A stretch of DNA of 64,000 nt from Paracoccus shandongensis (lineage in GTDB: Bacteria; Pseudomonadota; Alphaproteobacteria; Rhodobacterales; Rhodobacteraceae): NCBI RefSeq assembly GCF_017315735.1, contig NZ_JAFLRK010000003.1, positions 144,588-208,587 on the forward strand, in the 5' to 3' direction. Position 1 is the first letter of the stretch; each line of letters opens with the position of its first letter. The position numbers and the translations under genes are program-made. Below, piece by piece: positions 27,295 to 36,345 of the stretch. The notes beneath the pieces are model-generated. The model was not told where the DNA came from, searched no databases, and saw only the letters and a program-made list of their open reading frames with translations.

Positions 27295-28793
27295 CTTGCC
27301 AAATCCTTGGCCTGGATCACGTTCCGGATTGCCGGTTTGAGAACCTTGGCCACGGCCGACCTCGGCAGATCGTCGAAGAAGTGAATCTGCTTGGGGGTCT
27401 TGACCGGCCCAAGCTGCTCACGGACAAGCGCCGTCAGCGTTTCGGCCGTGACAGTCGCTCCGGCCTTCAGTTCAACCGCAGCGTGAACGGCCTCTCCCCA
27501 TTTGTCATCGGGGATGCCCACCACCGCGCAGTCGGCCACGGCTGGATGCGACGCGAGCACCGTTTCCACATCCGATGGATAGACATTGAATCCCCCGGTG
27601 ATGATCACGTCCCGCAGCCGGTCGCGGAGGAAGAGATAGCCCTGGTCGTCGATCAGCCCCGAATCGCCCGTGCGCAACCAGCCGTTGACCAGCGTCTTCC
27701 CGGTTTCCTCCGGCGCATCGAGATACCCGCCCATGACAAGATCGCCGCGCACGGCGATCTCGCCCACTTCTCCGGCGGGCAGCATCCTTCCGTCGGAATC
27801 CAGGATCGCGACGCGGGTCATGAGCGATGGCCGGCCAACCGATGCGATGCGATCGTCGGTCAGTTCATCGGGCGGCAGGAATGTGATGATCTGCGGCGCT
27901 TCGGTCTGTCCATAGGTCGCACAGATGATCGGTCCAAACACAGCCTGCGCCTGCCTGATCTGCTCTGGCCGCATCGGCGCGCCGCCATAGATCACCAGAC
28001 GCAGGCTCGACAGGTCGCGGGGATGGGCCTTCTGCACCTCGGCGAGTTTCATGATCAGCGTCGCGGGGGCGAAGAACAGCGTGACACGATGCTTCTCGAT
28101 GGCGTCCAGCATTCCTTCCGGGTCAGAGTGGTTCGGGAAGACAAGCGCACCACCAGCCGCGAAAAGCGGCATCATGTAGGTTCCCGTGCCGTGGGTGATG
28201 GGAGCCGCGACCAGATAGCGATCGCGTTCAGTCAATCCCAGCTCGTGGACCTGGGTGACGATGTTGGCGGTCCATGTCCTGAACGTCTGTATCACCCCCT
28301 TCGGCTGACCTGTCGTGCCGCCGGTGAACTTGACCGCCATCGGCGATTCCGACGGAAGATCGGTCAAAGCCTGGGGGCCGAAGGGCAGGGCGGTGCCCGC
28401 ATCGACGCTGTCTTTCCCGATCGCCGCAACGTCGATCACGTCGATCCCGAGAGGGTTCAGCCGACCGGCCATATCGGCGTCGCCCAGGATAACCCCCGGG
28501 CGAACGAACTCGATGATCCTTTGGATTTCGGGCGTGCCGCTTCGCGGGTTCAGGGGAACCCAGACTTTTCCGGCTGCAAAGCTGGACAGCAGTGCAAGCA
28601 GGTGATCCACGGTATTTGCCGCTCCGATCGCAACCTTGCCACCAAGTTCGTCGTCGAGGCGGAGGAGGGAGACAGCCCTGTCCTGCACGGCCCGCCCCAG
28701 ATCCGCATAGGAATACGTCCGATCCTCGCCGATGACCGCAGGCAAGTCGGGGGCGCATGCAATCCGGCGCCAGAGGAAATCAATGGGGTGCAT
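27291..28793 (-). CDS. Acyl-CoA ligase (AMP-forming, ANL superfamily)
   Basis: The 500-residue adenylating enzyme activates a carboxylic acid to its CoA thioester through an acyl-AMP. The P-loop-like motif KFTGGTTGQPKG lies near residue 155, the ATYGQTEAPQ motif near 290, GYLFLRDRLRDVIITGGFNV near 385, and the catalytic lysine in RSAVAKVLKPAIR near the C-terminus. It is the first gene of the aromatic operon, reading from the promoter region at 28794-28860. An aromatic or fatty acid substrate is likely. Confidence 0.9.
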   Translation of the reverse strand: MHPIDFLWRRIACAPDLPAVIGEDRTYSYADLGRAVQDRAVSLLRLDDELGGKVAIGAANTVDHLLALLSSFAAGKVWVPLNPRSGTPEIQRIIEFVRPGVILGDADMAGRLNPLGIDVIDVAAIGKDSVDAGTALPFGPQALTDLPSESPMAVKFTGGTTGQPKGVIQTFRTWTANIVTQVHELGLTERDRYLVAAPITHGTGTYMMPLFAAGGALVFPNHSDPEGMLDAIEKHRVTLFFAPATLIMKLAEVQKAHPRDLSSLRLVIYGGAPMRPEQIRQAQAVFGPIICATYGQTEAPQIITFLPPDELTDDRIASVGRPSLMTRVAILDSDGRMLPAGEVGEIAVRGDLVMGGYLDAPEETGKTLVNGWLRTGDSGLIDDQGYLFLRDRLRDVIITGGFNVYPSDVETVLASHPAVADCAVVGIPDDKWGEAVHAAVELKAGATVTAETLTALVREQLGPVKTPKQIHFFDDLPRSAVAKVLKPAIRNVIQAKDLAR

Positions 28794-28860
28794 GGATTCT
28801 CTTCGATTGAGTGAACTGACTCGCTACTTTGTTCGAACATTTGAATATTGCTGTCAAGCG
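28794..28860 (-). promoter_or_regulatory. Promoter region of the aromatic operon
   Basis: On the minus strand a TTGACA -35-like hexamer lies at 28857-28852, with the perfect palindrome GTTCGAAC at 28831-28838 between it and the ligase start, a plausible operator for the operon's HutC-type GntR regulator. GAAGAGAA just upstream of ATG 28793 can serve as ribosome binding site. I could not place a convincing -10 hexamer, so the promoter assignment is tentative. Confidence 0.35.
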
Positions 28861-29036
28861 CGAATCATGCCCGGACTGACGACCCTGCGCCTCTCCTCTC
28901 CCTTCACCAAAGGTGATCGAACATGACGCTGCGGGCAGGAGGTGACGCAGTGAGCAAGCGGCAACCTCAGGCACGAATGACGTTGATTGCATTGCAATCA
29001 AATCCTATCCTCGCGAGGAGGAACCGGAACACGCGC

Positions 29037-29282
29037 ATGGCGAGCATCACGATTCGAAATCTCGATGACGGTATCAAGCACCGGCTGCGTGTGCGTGCGG
29101 CCGAGCGTGGGCGGTCCATGGAGGAAGAGGCCCGCGAAATCCTGCGCGATGCGGTGGGCGACAGTCGCCCGCCGATGAACCTGGCCCACCGGCTTCGCGC
29201 GCGTGTCGCCAGGACCGGGGGCGTCGATCTTGACATTCCCGTCTGCGACGCGATGCGCAGCCCTCCTGCTTTCGATCAATGA
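29037..29282 (+). CDS. fitA: FitA-like ribbon-helix-helix antitoxin
   Basis: This 81-residue protein opens MASITIRNLDDGIKHRLRVR followed by AAERGRSMEEEAREILRDAV, the ribbon-helix-helix (Arc/CopG) N-terminus of FitA/VapB antitoxins; the C-terminal part would wrap the toxin. A GAGGAGG ribosome binding site lies upstream at 29016-29022. The stop overlaps the toxin start by four bases, the usual arrangement. An upstream in-frame start (28923) would add residues that do not belong to the family. Confidence 0.87.
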   Translation: MASITIRNLDDGIKHRLRVRAAERGRSMEEEAREILRDAVGDSRPPMNLAHRLRARVARTGGVDLDIPVCDAMRSPPAFDQ

Positions 29283-29698
29283 TCATCCTCGATACCGATG
29301 TCCTGTCGGAAATCCTGCGGCCGGAACCGGAACGGCAGGTCGTGGACTGGCTGTCCGCGCAGGATGGCGCCGACATCTACCTGACGACCATCTCGGAAGC
29401 CGAGTTGCGTTACGGCGTGGCGATCCTGCCCCCCGGCAAGCAGCGCGACGGCTTGGCCGCGACGATCGACCAGATCATGCGAGAGGATTTTGCGGGCCGC
29501 GTCCTGCCCTTCGACAGCCCGGCAGCCGGCGCCTTTGCCGTCATCAGTGCCGCCCGCCGCGCCATTGGCCGGCCCATCACCCATGCCGACTGCCAGATCG
29601 CGGCCATCGCGCGGGTCCATGGCGCCACCGTCGCCACCCGCAACACGCCCGATCTTGCCGGTTGCGGCATCGACCTGATCAATCCCTGGAACACCTGA
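29279..29698 (+). CDS. fitB: FitB/VapC-type PIN-domain toxin ribonuclease
   Basis: This 139-residue PIN ribonuclease has acidic residues Asp5 (MIILDTDVLSE), Glu42 (SEAELRYG), an Asp in ITHADCQIAA and an Asp in TRNTPDLAG, the four-acid metal site expected for the FitB group. It is neutralised by the antitoxin encoded immediately upstream. The stop codon is directly followed by the methyltransferase start at 29699, so the toxin-antitoxin pair may be cotranscribed with the restriction-like cassette. Confidence 0.9.
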   Translation: MIILDTDVLSEILRPEPERQVVDWLSAQDGADIYLTTISEAELRYGVAILPPGKQRDGLAATIDQIMREDFAGRVLPFDSPAAGAFAVISAARRAIGRPITHADCQIAAIARVHGATVATRNTPDLAGCGIDLINPWNT

Positions 29699-32449
29699 AT
29701 GAACGCCGTCGAGATTGAAGAGGCCATTTCCCGGCTTGCCGAACAGCCCTTTGATGCGGCCGAGTTTCCCTTTGCCTTCCTGCTGGCCTTCGGGAACCCG
29801 GACACTACGGTCAGGCGTCTGCGCGCTGGCAGCACCAACAGGTCCGACCTTGGCGGCGTGCTTCAGACCAATAACATCCACATCAAGACCTGCGCCGAAG
29901 GCGAGGCGACCGCGACCCTGGCCGCCTTGCGCGAAAGCCCCGCCACCGCGCGCGCCAAGGCCAGGTTCATCCTGGCCACCGATGGGGTGGAGTTTTAGGC
30001 CGAAGACCTGACCTCGGGCGAGGCGGTGATCTGCCCCCATGCCGATTTCGCCGACCATTTCGGCTTCTTCCTGCCGCTTGCGGGCATCACCACCGTTCGC
30101 GCCATCCGCGAAAACGCCTTTGACATCAAGGCGACCGGACGCCTGAACCGGCTTTACATCGAACTGCGGAAGGACAACCTCGACTGGGGCACCGCCACCC
30201 GCCGCCATGACATGAACCAGTTCATGGCCCGGCTGATCTTCTGCTTCTTTGCCGAGGATACCGGGATCTTCACGCAGGAAACCATCTTCACCCGCACCAT
30301 CGACACCATGAGCGCGCGCGACAGTTCAAACACGCATGAGGTGATCGGCACCCTGTTCCGGGCGATGAACACCCCGCCCGGGGACCGCGCCGCCAAAGGC
30401 ATCCCCCGCTGGGCCGAGCCGTTCCCCTATGTGAATGGGGAACTGTTTTCCGGCACCACCGAAGCGCCGCGTTTCAGCAGGATCGCGCGATCCTACCTGC
30501 TGACCATCGGCGGGCTGGACTGGACGCGGGTGAACCCGGACATCTTCGGTTCCATGATCCAGGCCGTTGCGGATGAAGAGGAGCGCGGCGCCCTGGGCAT
30601 GCACTATACCTCGGTGCCGAACATCCTGAAGGTGCTGAACCCGCTGTTTCTGGACGACCTGCGCGCCGCGCTGGAGGAGGCGGGCGACAACGGGCGAAAG
30701 CTGCTGAACCTGCGCAACCGCATGGCGCGGATCCGGGTGTTCGACCCGGCCTGCGGATCGGGCAACTTCCTTGTCATCGCCTACAAGGAATTGCGCGCGA
30801 TCGAGGCCGAGATCAACCGCCGCCGGGGCGAGGCCGACCGGCGGTCGGAAATCAGCCTGACCAACTTTCGCGGGATCGAGCTGAAGGATTTCCCCGCCAC
30901 CATCGCGCGGCTGGCGCTGATCATCGCGGAATATCAATGCGACGTGCTGCACCGGGGCCAGAGGGAAGCGACGCGGGATTTCCTGCCGCTGGACAGCAAG
31001 AACTGGATCACCTGCGGCAACGCGCTGCGGCTGGACTGGCTGTCGATCTGCCCGCCGACCGGGACGGGCGTGAAGCTGCGCGGGGACGATCTGTTTTCCA
31101 CGCCCCTGGATCAGGCCGAGATCGATTTCGAGAATGAGGGTGGCGAGACGTATATCTGCGGGAACCCGCCTTACAAAGGAAGTCAGACCCAAGATCGTGA
31201 GCAAAAATCAGCTCTTGAAAGTGTATTTAAACCATACGGAATTTCTTCTCGGCAACTAGACTACGTAGCGGGCTGGGTGATGACGGCCGCTGAATATGGA
31301 CGGCACACGCCAACGGTTTCGGCTTTCGTGACCACTAACTCTATCTGCCAAGGACGTATTGTTCCCATCCTGTGACCCGAAATTTTTGCTACAGGACATC
31401 AAATCAGCTTTGCTCATACTAGTTTCAAATGGGCCAACCTTGCTGCCCATAATGCCGGCGTGACCGTCGCTATCATCGGCATTAGCCGGCAGCCGGGGGC
31501 ACTGCGCCGCCTTTATGCCGACGAGGACGGCGAGACTATCCTGCGCGAGGTTGCGCACATTAACGCCTACCTGACGCCCGGCGCTGATGTAATTGTGACT
31601 CGTGCCAATCGGCCACTTGGTGAACTGACTGAGATGAGTTTCGGCAATATGCCGGTTGATGGCGGCCACCTGCTGTTGTCAACTTCCGAGGTTGCGGAAC
31701 TTGGCTTGATGGACACACAACGGAGCCGGTTTGTGCGTCGTATCTATGGATCTGCTGAATTCATCCGTGGTCTGTCACGCCATGTGCTGTGGATTGAGGA
31801 TGAACATCTTGATGAGGCCATGCAGGTTCCAACAATCGCCGCGCGGATCGAAGGTGTGCGCCAGATGCGGCTGGCCAGCCGCGACGGCGGCACCAATGCT
31901 ATGGCCCAACGTGCGCATCAAATGCGGGAGATGAATATCGGGCGCACCCAAACCGTTGCGCTGCCGAGTGTTTCGTCTGAAAATCGGGAATATTTGCCCG
32001 TTGGATTACTCGATGCGAATTCGACCGTTACAAACCTCGCCTTCGCCCTCTACGACGCGCCGCTCTGGAACATGGCGTTGATCGCCTCGCGCCTGCATCT
32101 GGTCTGGATCGGCACCGTCTGCGGCAAGATGAAAACCGATTTCCGCTATTCCAACACCCTCGGCTGGAACACCTTTCCCGTGCCGCCGCTGACCGAAAAG
32201 CAGAAATCCGATCTCACCGCCTGCGCCGAAGCCATCCTTCTGGCGCGAGAGGCGCATTTCCCCGCCACCATCGTCGACCTCTACGACCCCGAAAAGATGC
32301 CCGACAACCTCCGCGCCGCGCATGAGCGCAACGACGAGACGCTGGAACGCATCTATATCGGCCGCCGCTTCCGCAACGACACGGAACGCCTGGAACACCT
32401 GTTCAGCCTTTACACCCGGATGACCACCAAACCAAAGGCGCGCGCCTGA
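29699..32449 (+). pseudogene. Large class I SAM-dependent DNA methyltransferase with two in-frame stops
   Basis: One continuous frame of about 916 codons is interrupted by TAG at 29996-29998 and TGA at 31373-31375. Read through, the junctions are natural (DGVEF-x-AEDLTSGE and RIVPIL-x-PEIFATGHQ; TGA is one base from TGG). Domains in order: a helical N-terminal region resembling the MmeI N-terminal domain, an adenine-type methyltransferase with FDPACGSGNFLV (SAM binding, around 30748) and NPPYKG (catalytic, around 31165), and a C-terminal target-recognition-like region. It would methylate adenine or cytosine N4. No nuclease motif was recognised. The stops imply inactivation unless they are errors or suppressed. 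Confidence 0.82.
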
Positions 32450-32512
32450 GCGCATCTTCGCCCGGTGGCGACGCCAAGGCCATTTTCCGCATTTCGACAG
32501 CAAGGATATTCC

Positions 32513-34555
32513 ATGACGCGTTCTGTCCCTTCGGTCTCGGTCCGCTATGCGGGAAACGGCGCCTCGACCCGGCCCAATGAACTGGGCATGCGCCCCATGC
32601 AGGAAAGGGCCTATGAGAAGCGGGGCGAGCAATACCTGCTGATCAAGTCGCCCCCTGCCAGCGGCAAAAGCCGTGCGCTGATGTTCATCGCGCTGGACAA
32701 GCTGATCAACCAAGGCCTGCGCAAGGCGATCATCGTGGTCCCGGAGAAGTCGATCGGGTCCAGTTTCACGGATGAGCCGTTGTCGAAGTTCGGCTTCTGG
32801 GCCGACTGGACGGTGGTGCCCCGGTGGAACCTGTGCAACGCCCCCGGCGAGGATGGCGGCAAGGTCGGTTCGGTCCGGTCCTTCCTGGACAGCGACGACC
32901 GGGTGCTGGTCTGCACCCACGCGACTTTCCGCTTTGCCGTCGATCGCTTCGGGGTCGAGGCGTTCGACGACTGCCTGATCGCGGTGGATGAATTCCACCA
33001 TGTCTCGGCCAACCCCGACAACAAGCTGGGCGCGCATCTGGCCGCCTTCATCGCCCGCGACAAGGCGCATATCGTCGCCATGACCGGATCCTATTTCCGG
33101 GGCGATGCCGAGGCGGTGCTGATGCCCGAGGACGAGGCTAGGTTCGAGACCGTCACCTATACCTATTACGAGCAGTTGAACGGCTATCGGTATCTGAAGA
33201 AGCTGGATATCGGCTATTATTTCTACAGCGGCTCCTATGCGGACGACATCGTGAAGGTGCTGGACCCGGCCGAAAAGACGATCGTCCACATCCCCTTAGT
33301 CAATTCGCGCGAAAGCACCAAGGACAAGATCAAGGAGGTCGAGCATATCATCGAGACGCTGGGCGAATGGCAAGGCACCGATCCCGCGACCGAGTTCCAA
33401 TTGGTGAAAGCCCCTGACGGGCGCGTGCTGCGCATCGCCGATCTGGTCGATGATGATGCCGCGAAGCGCGACAGGGTATCGGCCGCGCTGAAGGATCCCG
33501 CTCAGAAGATGAACCGGGATCACGTGGACATCATCATCGCGCTTGGCATGGCGAAGGAAGGGTTCGACTGGATCTGGTGCGAACACGCGCTGACGGTCGG
33601 CTATCGGTCCAGCCTGACCGAGATCGTGCAGATCATCGGCCGCGCCACCCGCGACGCCAAGGGAAAGACCCGCGCGCGCTTCACCAACCTGATCGCGGAA
33701 CCGGACGCCTCGGAGGAGTCCATGCGCGAGGCCGTGAACGATACGCTGAAGGCCATCGCCGCCAGCCTGCTGATGGAACAGGTGCTGACGCCCCGCTTCA
33801 ATTTCACGCCAAAGGCCACGGCGGCAGGGCCGGTCGAGGGCTTCGACTATGGCGAGGGCGGCTATGATCCGAACAAATGCAACATCGGTTTCAACGAGGC
33901 CCAGGGGCAGTTCCAGATCGAGATCAAGGGGCTTGCGCCGCCCAAAAGCAGGGAAGCCAACCGGATCGTCAGTCAGGAGCTGAACGAGGTCATCACCGCC
34001 TTTGTCCAGGACAGGACCGCCATCGAGCGTGGCATGTTCGACGAGGAGCTTGTGCCCGAGGAATTGACACAGGTTCGCCTGGGCAAGATCATCCGGGACA
34101 AATACCCGACCCTTGATGCCGAGGGTCACGAGGCTGTCCGGCAACACGCCATCGCGGCGCTGAACCTCACGCAGCAGGCCAAGGCGGCGATCGCCGAAGG
34201 GGGCGGCGAGGGGGGTGGCAGCACGGCCTTTGTCGATGGGGTGCGCCGGTTCGCGATGAGCGTGACGGACCTGGACATCGACCTTATCGACCGGATCAAC
34301 CCCTTTGCCGAAGCCTATGCCATCCTGTCGAAGACCATGGATGAAACCAGCCTCAAGCAGGTTGCCGCGGTGATCAATGCCCGCAAGGTGCAGTTGACGC
34401 CGGAAGAAGCACGCGATCTGGCAAGACGGGCTCTGAAATTCAAGCAGGACCGTGGGCGCCTGCCGGATATCACCGCCCCTGATCCATGGGAAAGGCGCAT
34501 GGCGGAAGGAGTGGCATTTCTTGCCCGGATGAAGCAAGAGCAGAGAAATGGCTAG
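32513..34555 (+). CDS. SF2 (DEAD/DEAH-type) helicase of the restriction-like cassette
   Basis: The 680-residue ATPase has Walker A SPPASGKS (residues 46-53), motif II AVDEFHH, motif III MTGSYFRG and motif VI QIIGRATRD, defining a superfamily 2 helicase/translocase. Its long C-terminal region (from about residue 420) matches no domain I recognise. I chose ATG 32513, preceded by AAGGA; an upstream in-frame ATG at 32465 lacks a good ribosome site. It overlaps the GIY-YIG gene by 8 bases and follows the methyltransferase by 63 bases, so the three form one transcription unit. Confidence 0.87.
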   Translation: MTRSVPSVSVRYAGNGASTRPNELGMRPMQERAYEKRGEQYLLIKSPPASGKSRALMFIALDKLINQGLRKAIIVVPEKSIGSSFTDEPLSKFGFWADWTVVPRWNLCNAPGEDGGKVGSVRSFLDSDDRVLVCTHATFRFAVDRFGVEAFDDCLIAVDEFHHVSANPDNKLGAHLAAFIARDKAHIVAMTGSYFRGDAEAVLMPEDEARFETVTYTYYEQLNGYRYLKKLDIGYYFYSGSYADDIVKVLDPAEKTIVHIPLVNSRESTKDKIKEVEHIIETLGEWQGTDPATEFQLVKAPDGRVLRIADLVDDDAAKRDRVSAALKDPAQKMNRDHVDIIIALGMAKEGFDWIWCEHALTVGYRSSLTEIVQIIGRATRDAKGKTRARFTNLIAEPDASEESMREAVNDTLKAIAASLLMEQVLTPRFNFTPKATAAGPVEGFDYGEGGYDPNKCNIGFNEAQGQFQIEIKGLAPPKSREANRIVSQELNEVITAFVQDRTAIERGMFDEELVPEELTQVRLGKIIRDKYPTLDAEGHEAVRQHAIAALNLTQQAKAAIAEGGGEGGGSTAFVDGVRRFAMSVTDLDIDLIDRINPFAEAYAILSKTMDETSLKQVAAVINARKVQLTPEEARDLARRALKFKQDRGRLPDITAPDPWERRMAEGVAFLARMKQEQRNG

Positions 34556-35738
34556 GACATTCACCGACGAAGATGACGCGTTGCTGGCCCAACTTGGCGT
34601 CGAGGTCGAAACCAAGCGGCCGGGTGGCCGCACCGCGCGCGAGGAGCGCATCCTCGCCGGCTTCGAGGAGGTGCAGCGCTTTGTCGACGAAAAGGGGCAC
34701 ATGCCCCGCCACAGCGAGGATGGTGACATCTTCGAAAGGCTCTATGCCGTTCGGCTTGATCGGCTGAGAGACCAGGCGGAATGCCGTGAACTGTGCCTTC
34801 CGCTCGATCGGCAAGGTTTGCTGGCGGGTCCGGCGCCGGGCCCGGCGGCCCAGGACGAGGATCTGGACGACGATGCCCTCCTCGCCGAACTTGGCGTCGG
34901 GTCCGACGTGTCGGCAATCACCCAGTTGCGCCATGTTCGATCCAGTGCCGAACGCAAGGCTGCGGAAGATGTCGCCAATCGGGAAGCCTGTGCCGATTCC
35001 GCAACCTTCAAGCCTTTGTTTGCACAGGTGCAGCGCGACCTGGACAGCGGGGTGCGCGAAACGCGTCCGTTCGAACTGAAGGCCGAGATCGAGAAGGGGC
35101 GCTTCTTCATCGTTGGCGGGCAGAAAGCCTATGTGGCAGAGAAAGGTGAGGTGACCTTGACGGACCAGGGCCGCACCGATGCCCGGCTGCGGGTGATTTT
35201 CGACAACGGCACCGAAAGCAACATGCTGATGCGATCGCTCCAGCGCGCGTTGAACAAGGATGAGGCTGGACGCAGGATTACCGATCCGGTTGCAGGGCCT
35301 TTGTTTTCCGAACAGGTCGAGAAGGACGATCAGGCAAGCGGCACGATCTATGTCCTGCGCAGCAAGTCCGATCATCCCATGGTCGCGGCGAACCGGGAGT
35401 TGGTTCACAAGATCGGCGTGACAAGCAACGATGTGAATCGACGCATCAGGGGCGCGCGGCTGCAGACGACCTACCTCATGGCTGACGTCGAACTTCTGGC
35501 GACCTACAAACTCTACAACATCTCACGATCGAAGTTGGAAGCGCTGATCCATCGCATCTTCGGATCGGTGCGCTTAGACATCCAGATTCAAGACCGCTTT
35601 GGGCGCCCCGTCATTCCAGAGGAATGGTTCATGGTGCCCTTCTTCATCATCGACGAAGCGGTGGAAAAAATCAAAGACGGGACGATCACGAACTACGTTT
35701 ATGATCCGCAAGCGGCCCGACTGGTCGAGCGGCTTTAG
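34548..35738 (+). CDS. GIY-YIG (T5orf172/MUG113-type) nuclease
   Basis: This 396-residue protein has a C-terminal GIY-YIG nuclease domain: TIYVLRS (266-272), KIGVTSNDVNRRI (288-300) with the conserved Arg, and a candidate catalytic Glu331 in SRSKLEALIH. The N-terminal half contains the 10-residue motif DDALLA(Q/E)LGV twice, at 9-18 and 108-117, suggesting an internal duplication or protein-binding motif. It is coupled to the helicase, so helicase-driven DNA cleavage is a plausible inference. T5orf172-type nucleases occur in phages and defence islands. Confidence 0.85.
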   Translation: MARTFTDEDDALLAQLGVEVETKRPGGRTAREERILAGFEEVQRFVDEKGHMPRHSEDGDIFERLYAVRLDRLRDQAECRELCLPLDRQGLLAGPAPGPAAQDEDLDDDALLAELGVGSDVSAITQLRHVRSSAERKAAEDVANREACADSATFKPLFAQVQRDLDSGVRETRPFELKAEIEKGRFFIVGGQKAYVAEKGEVTLTDQGRTDARLRVIFDNGTESNMLMRSLQRALNKDEAGRRITDPVAGPLFSEQVEKDDQASGTIYVLRSKSDHPMVAANRELVHKIGVTSNDVNRRIRGARLQTTYLMADVELLATYKLYNISRSKLEALIHRIFGSVRLDIQIQDRFGRPVIPEEWFMVPFFIIDEAVEKIKDGTITNYVYDPQAARLVERL

Positions 35739-35963
35739 GAATCCGATAATCTGGCCGAGGATTCCTCTCTTTACCTCTCGCATGGCATGGTGGCCACAAG
35801 TCCACTTGTCACGCAGTGCACCCCCTGTCATTCTCTTCCTCTGACGTATGAACCTCGTCAGCCGCGGTCATCATGTCCGCAGCCGCTATCGTGCCGAAGA
35901 ATGTGACTGAGGCCGTGCTCCGCTTTGTCCACATCGCCGAACCGTTAGGGGCGTTCCCGACAA

Positions 35964-35987
35964 TCCAAATCCTGCCCCCGCAACCAA
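35964..35987 (+). repeat. 3' fragment of initiator tRNA-Met, likely attachment site
   Basis: TCCAAATCCTGCCCCCGCAA followed by CCAA reproduces the T-loop, 3' T-stem and acceptor strand plus CCA of alphaproteobacterial tRNA-fMet. The rest of the tRNA is absent: no matching 5' acceptor strand or anticodon arm lies within 90 bases upstream. Such 3' tRNA fragments are left where integrating elements use a tRNA gene as attachment site. Confidence 0.6.
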
Positions 35988-36013
35988 ACTTTATGCCCTA
36001 TCAAATGCTTGCA

Positions 36014-36034
36014 CCGCCCTCTAGGGCGGCTTTT
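36014..36034 (+). terminator. Rho-independent terminator after the tRNA fragment
   Basis: CCGCCC (36014-36019) and GGGCGG (36024-36029) form a stem with loop TCTA, followed by C and a TTTT run. It lies 27 bases after the tRNA fragment, as a native terminator would after a tRNA gene, suggesting the tRNA end and its terminator were carried in together. Confidence 0.65.
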
Positions 36035-36345
36035 GCGTTTGTACCACCTGTGGAAGCACTGTGGAAGCAAGAGGGAACGAAGTCTTTCGTAATCAAGCGT
36101 ATCGCGTGTGACACTGAAAAGATCTCCACTCAAACAAGCACCTGCACCACTTCAGATACGAATAGACGCGATCCGGCTTCTTCGGCGGTGGGCAAGCCGG
36201 GCGATCTGGCCCTGGTCCTTTGGCCGACAGCCGTTCGGCCAGGGTAGCGCCCGGCAGCCGATTGATCTTTGCTAAGCCCGTCCGCCCTGCCGGAACATGG
36301 CCGGGCTGCCGTTGTTCGTTTCCCTCACGGCAGGAAGGATCGCTC

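Larger units (their letters stand above)
35739..36345. other. Gene-poor junction at the right end of the island
   Basis: These 607 bases hold no gene I can support. They contain the initiator-tRNA 3' fragment (35964-35987), a hairpin terminator (36014-36034) and a tandem 11-bp direct repeat CTGTGGAAGCA (36048-36058 and 36059-36069). Base composition from about 35990 to 36140 is lower in GC than the flanks. No integrase gene was recognised on either strand. Confidence 0.5.

Noticed and set aside
31373..31375. TGA in the methyltransferase read as selenocysteine
   Set aside because: The expected residue by context is Trp, there is no evident downstream hairpin suited to bacterial SECIS, and a separate TAG interrupts the same gene.
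35900..35990. Possible complete tRNA gene
   Set aside because: Only the T-loop and 3' acceptor strand match tRNA-fMet; no complementary 5' acceptor strand, D-arm or CAT anticodon arm is present at the right distance.
36060..36345. Integrase gene next to the tRNA fragment
   Set aside because: Frames here are short and none shows tyrosine- or serine-recombinase motifs; only a tandem 11-bp repeat was seen.
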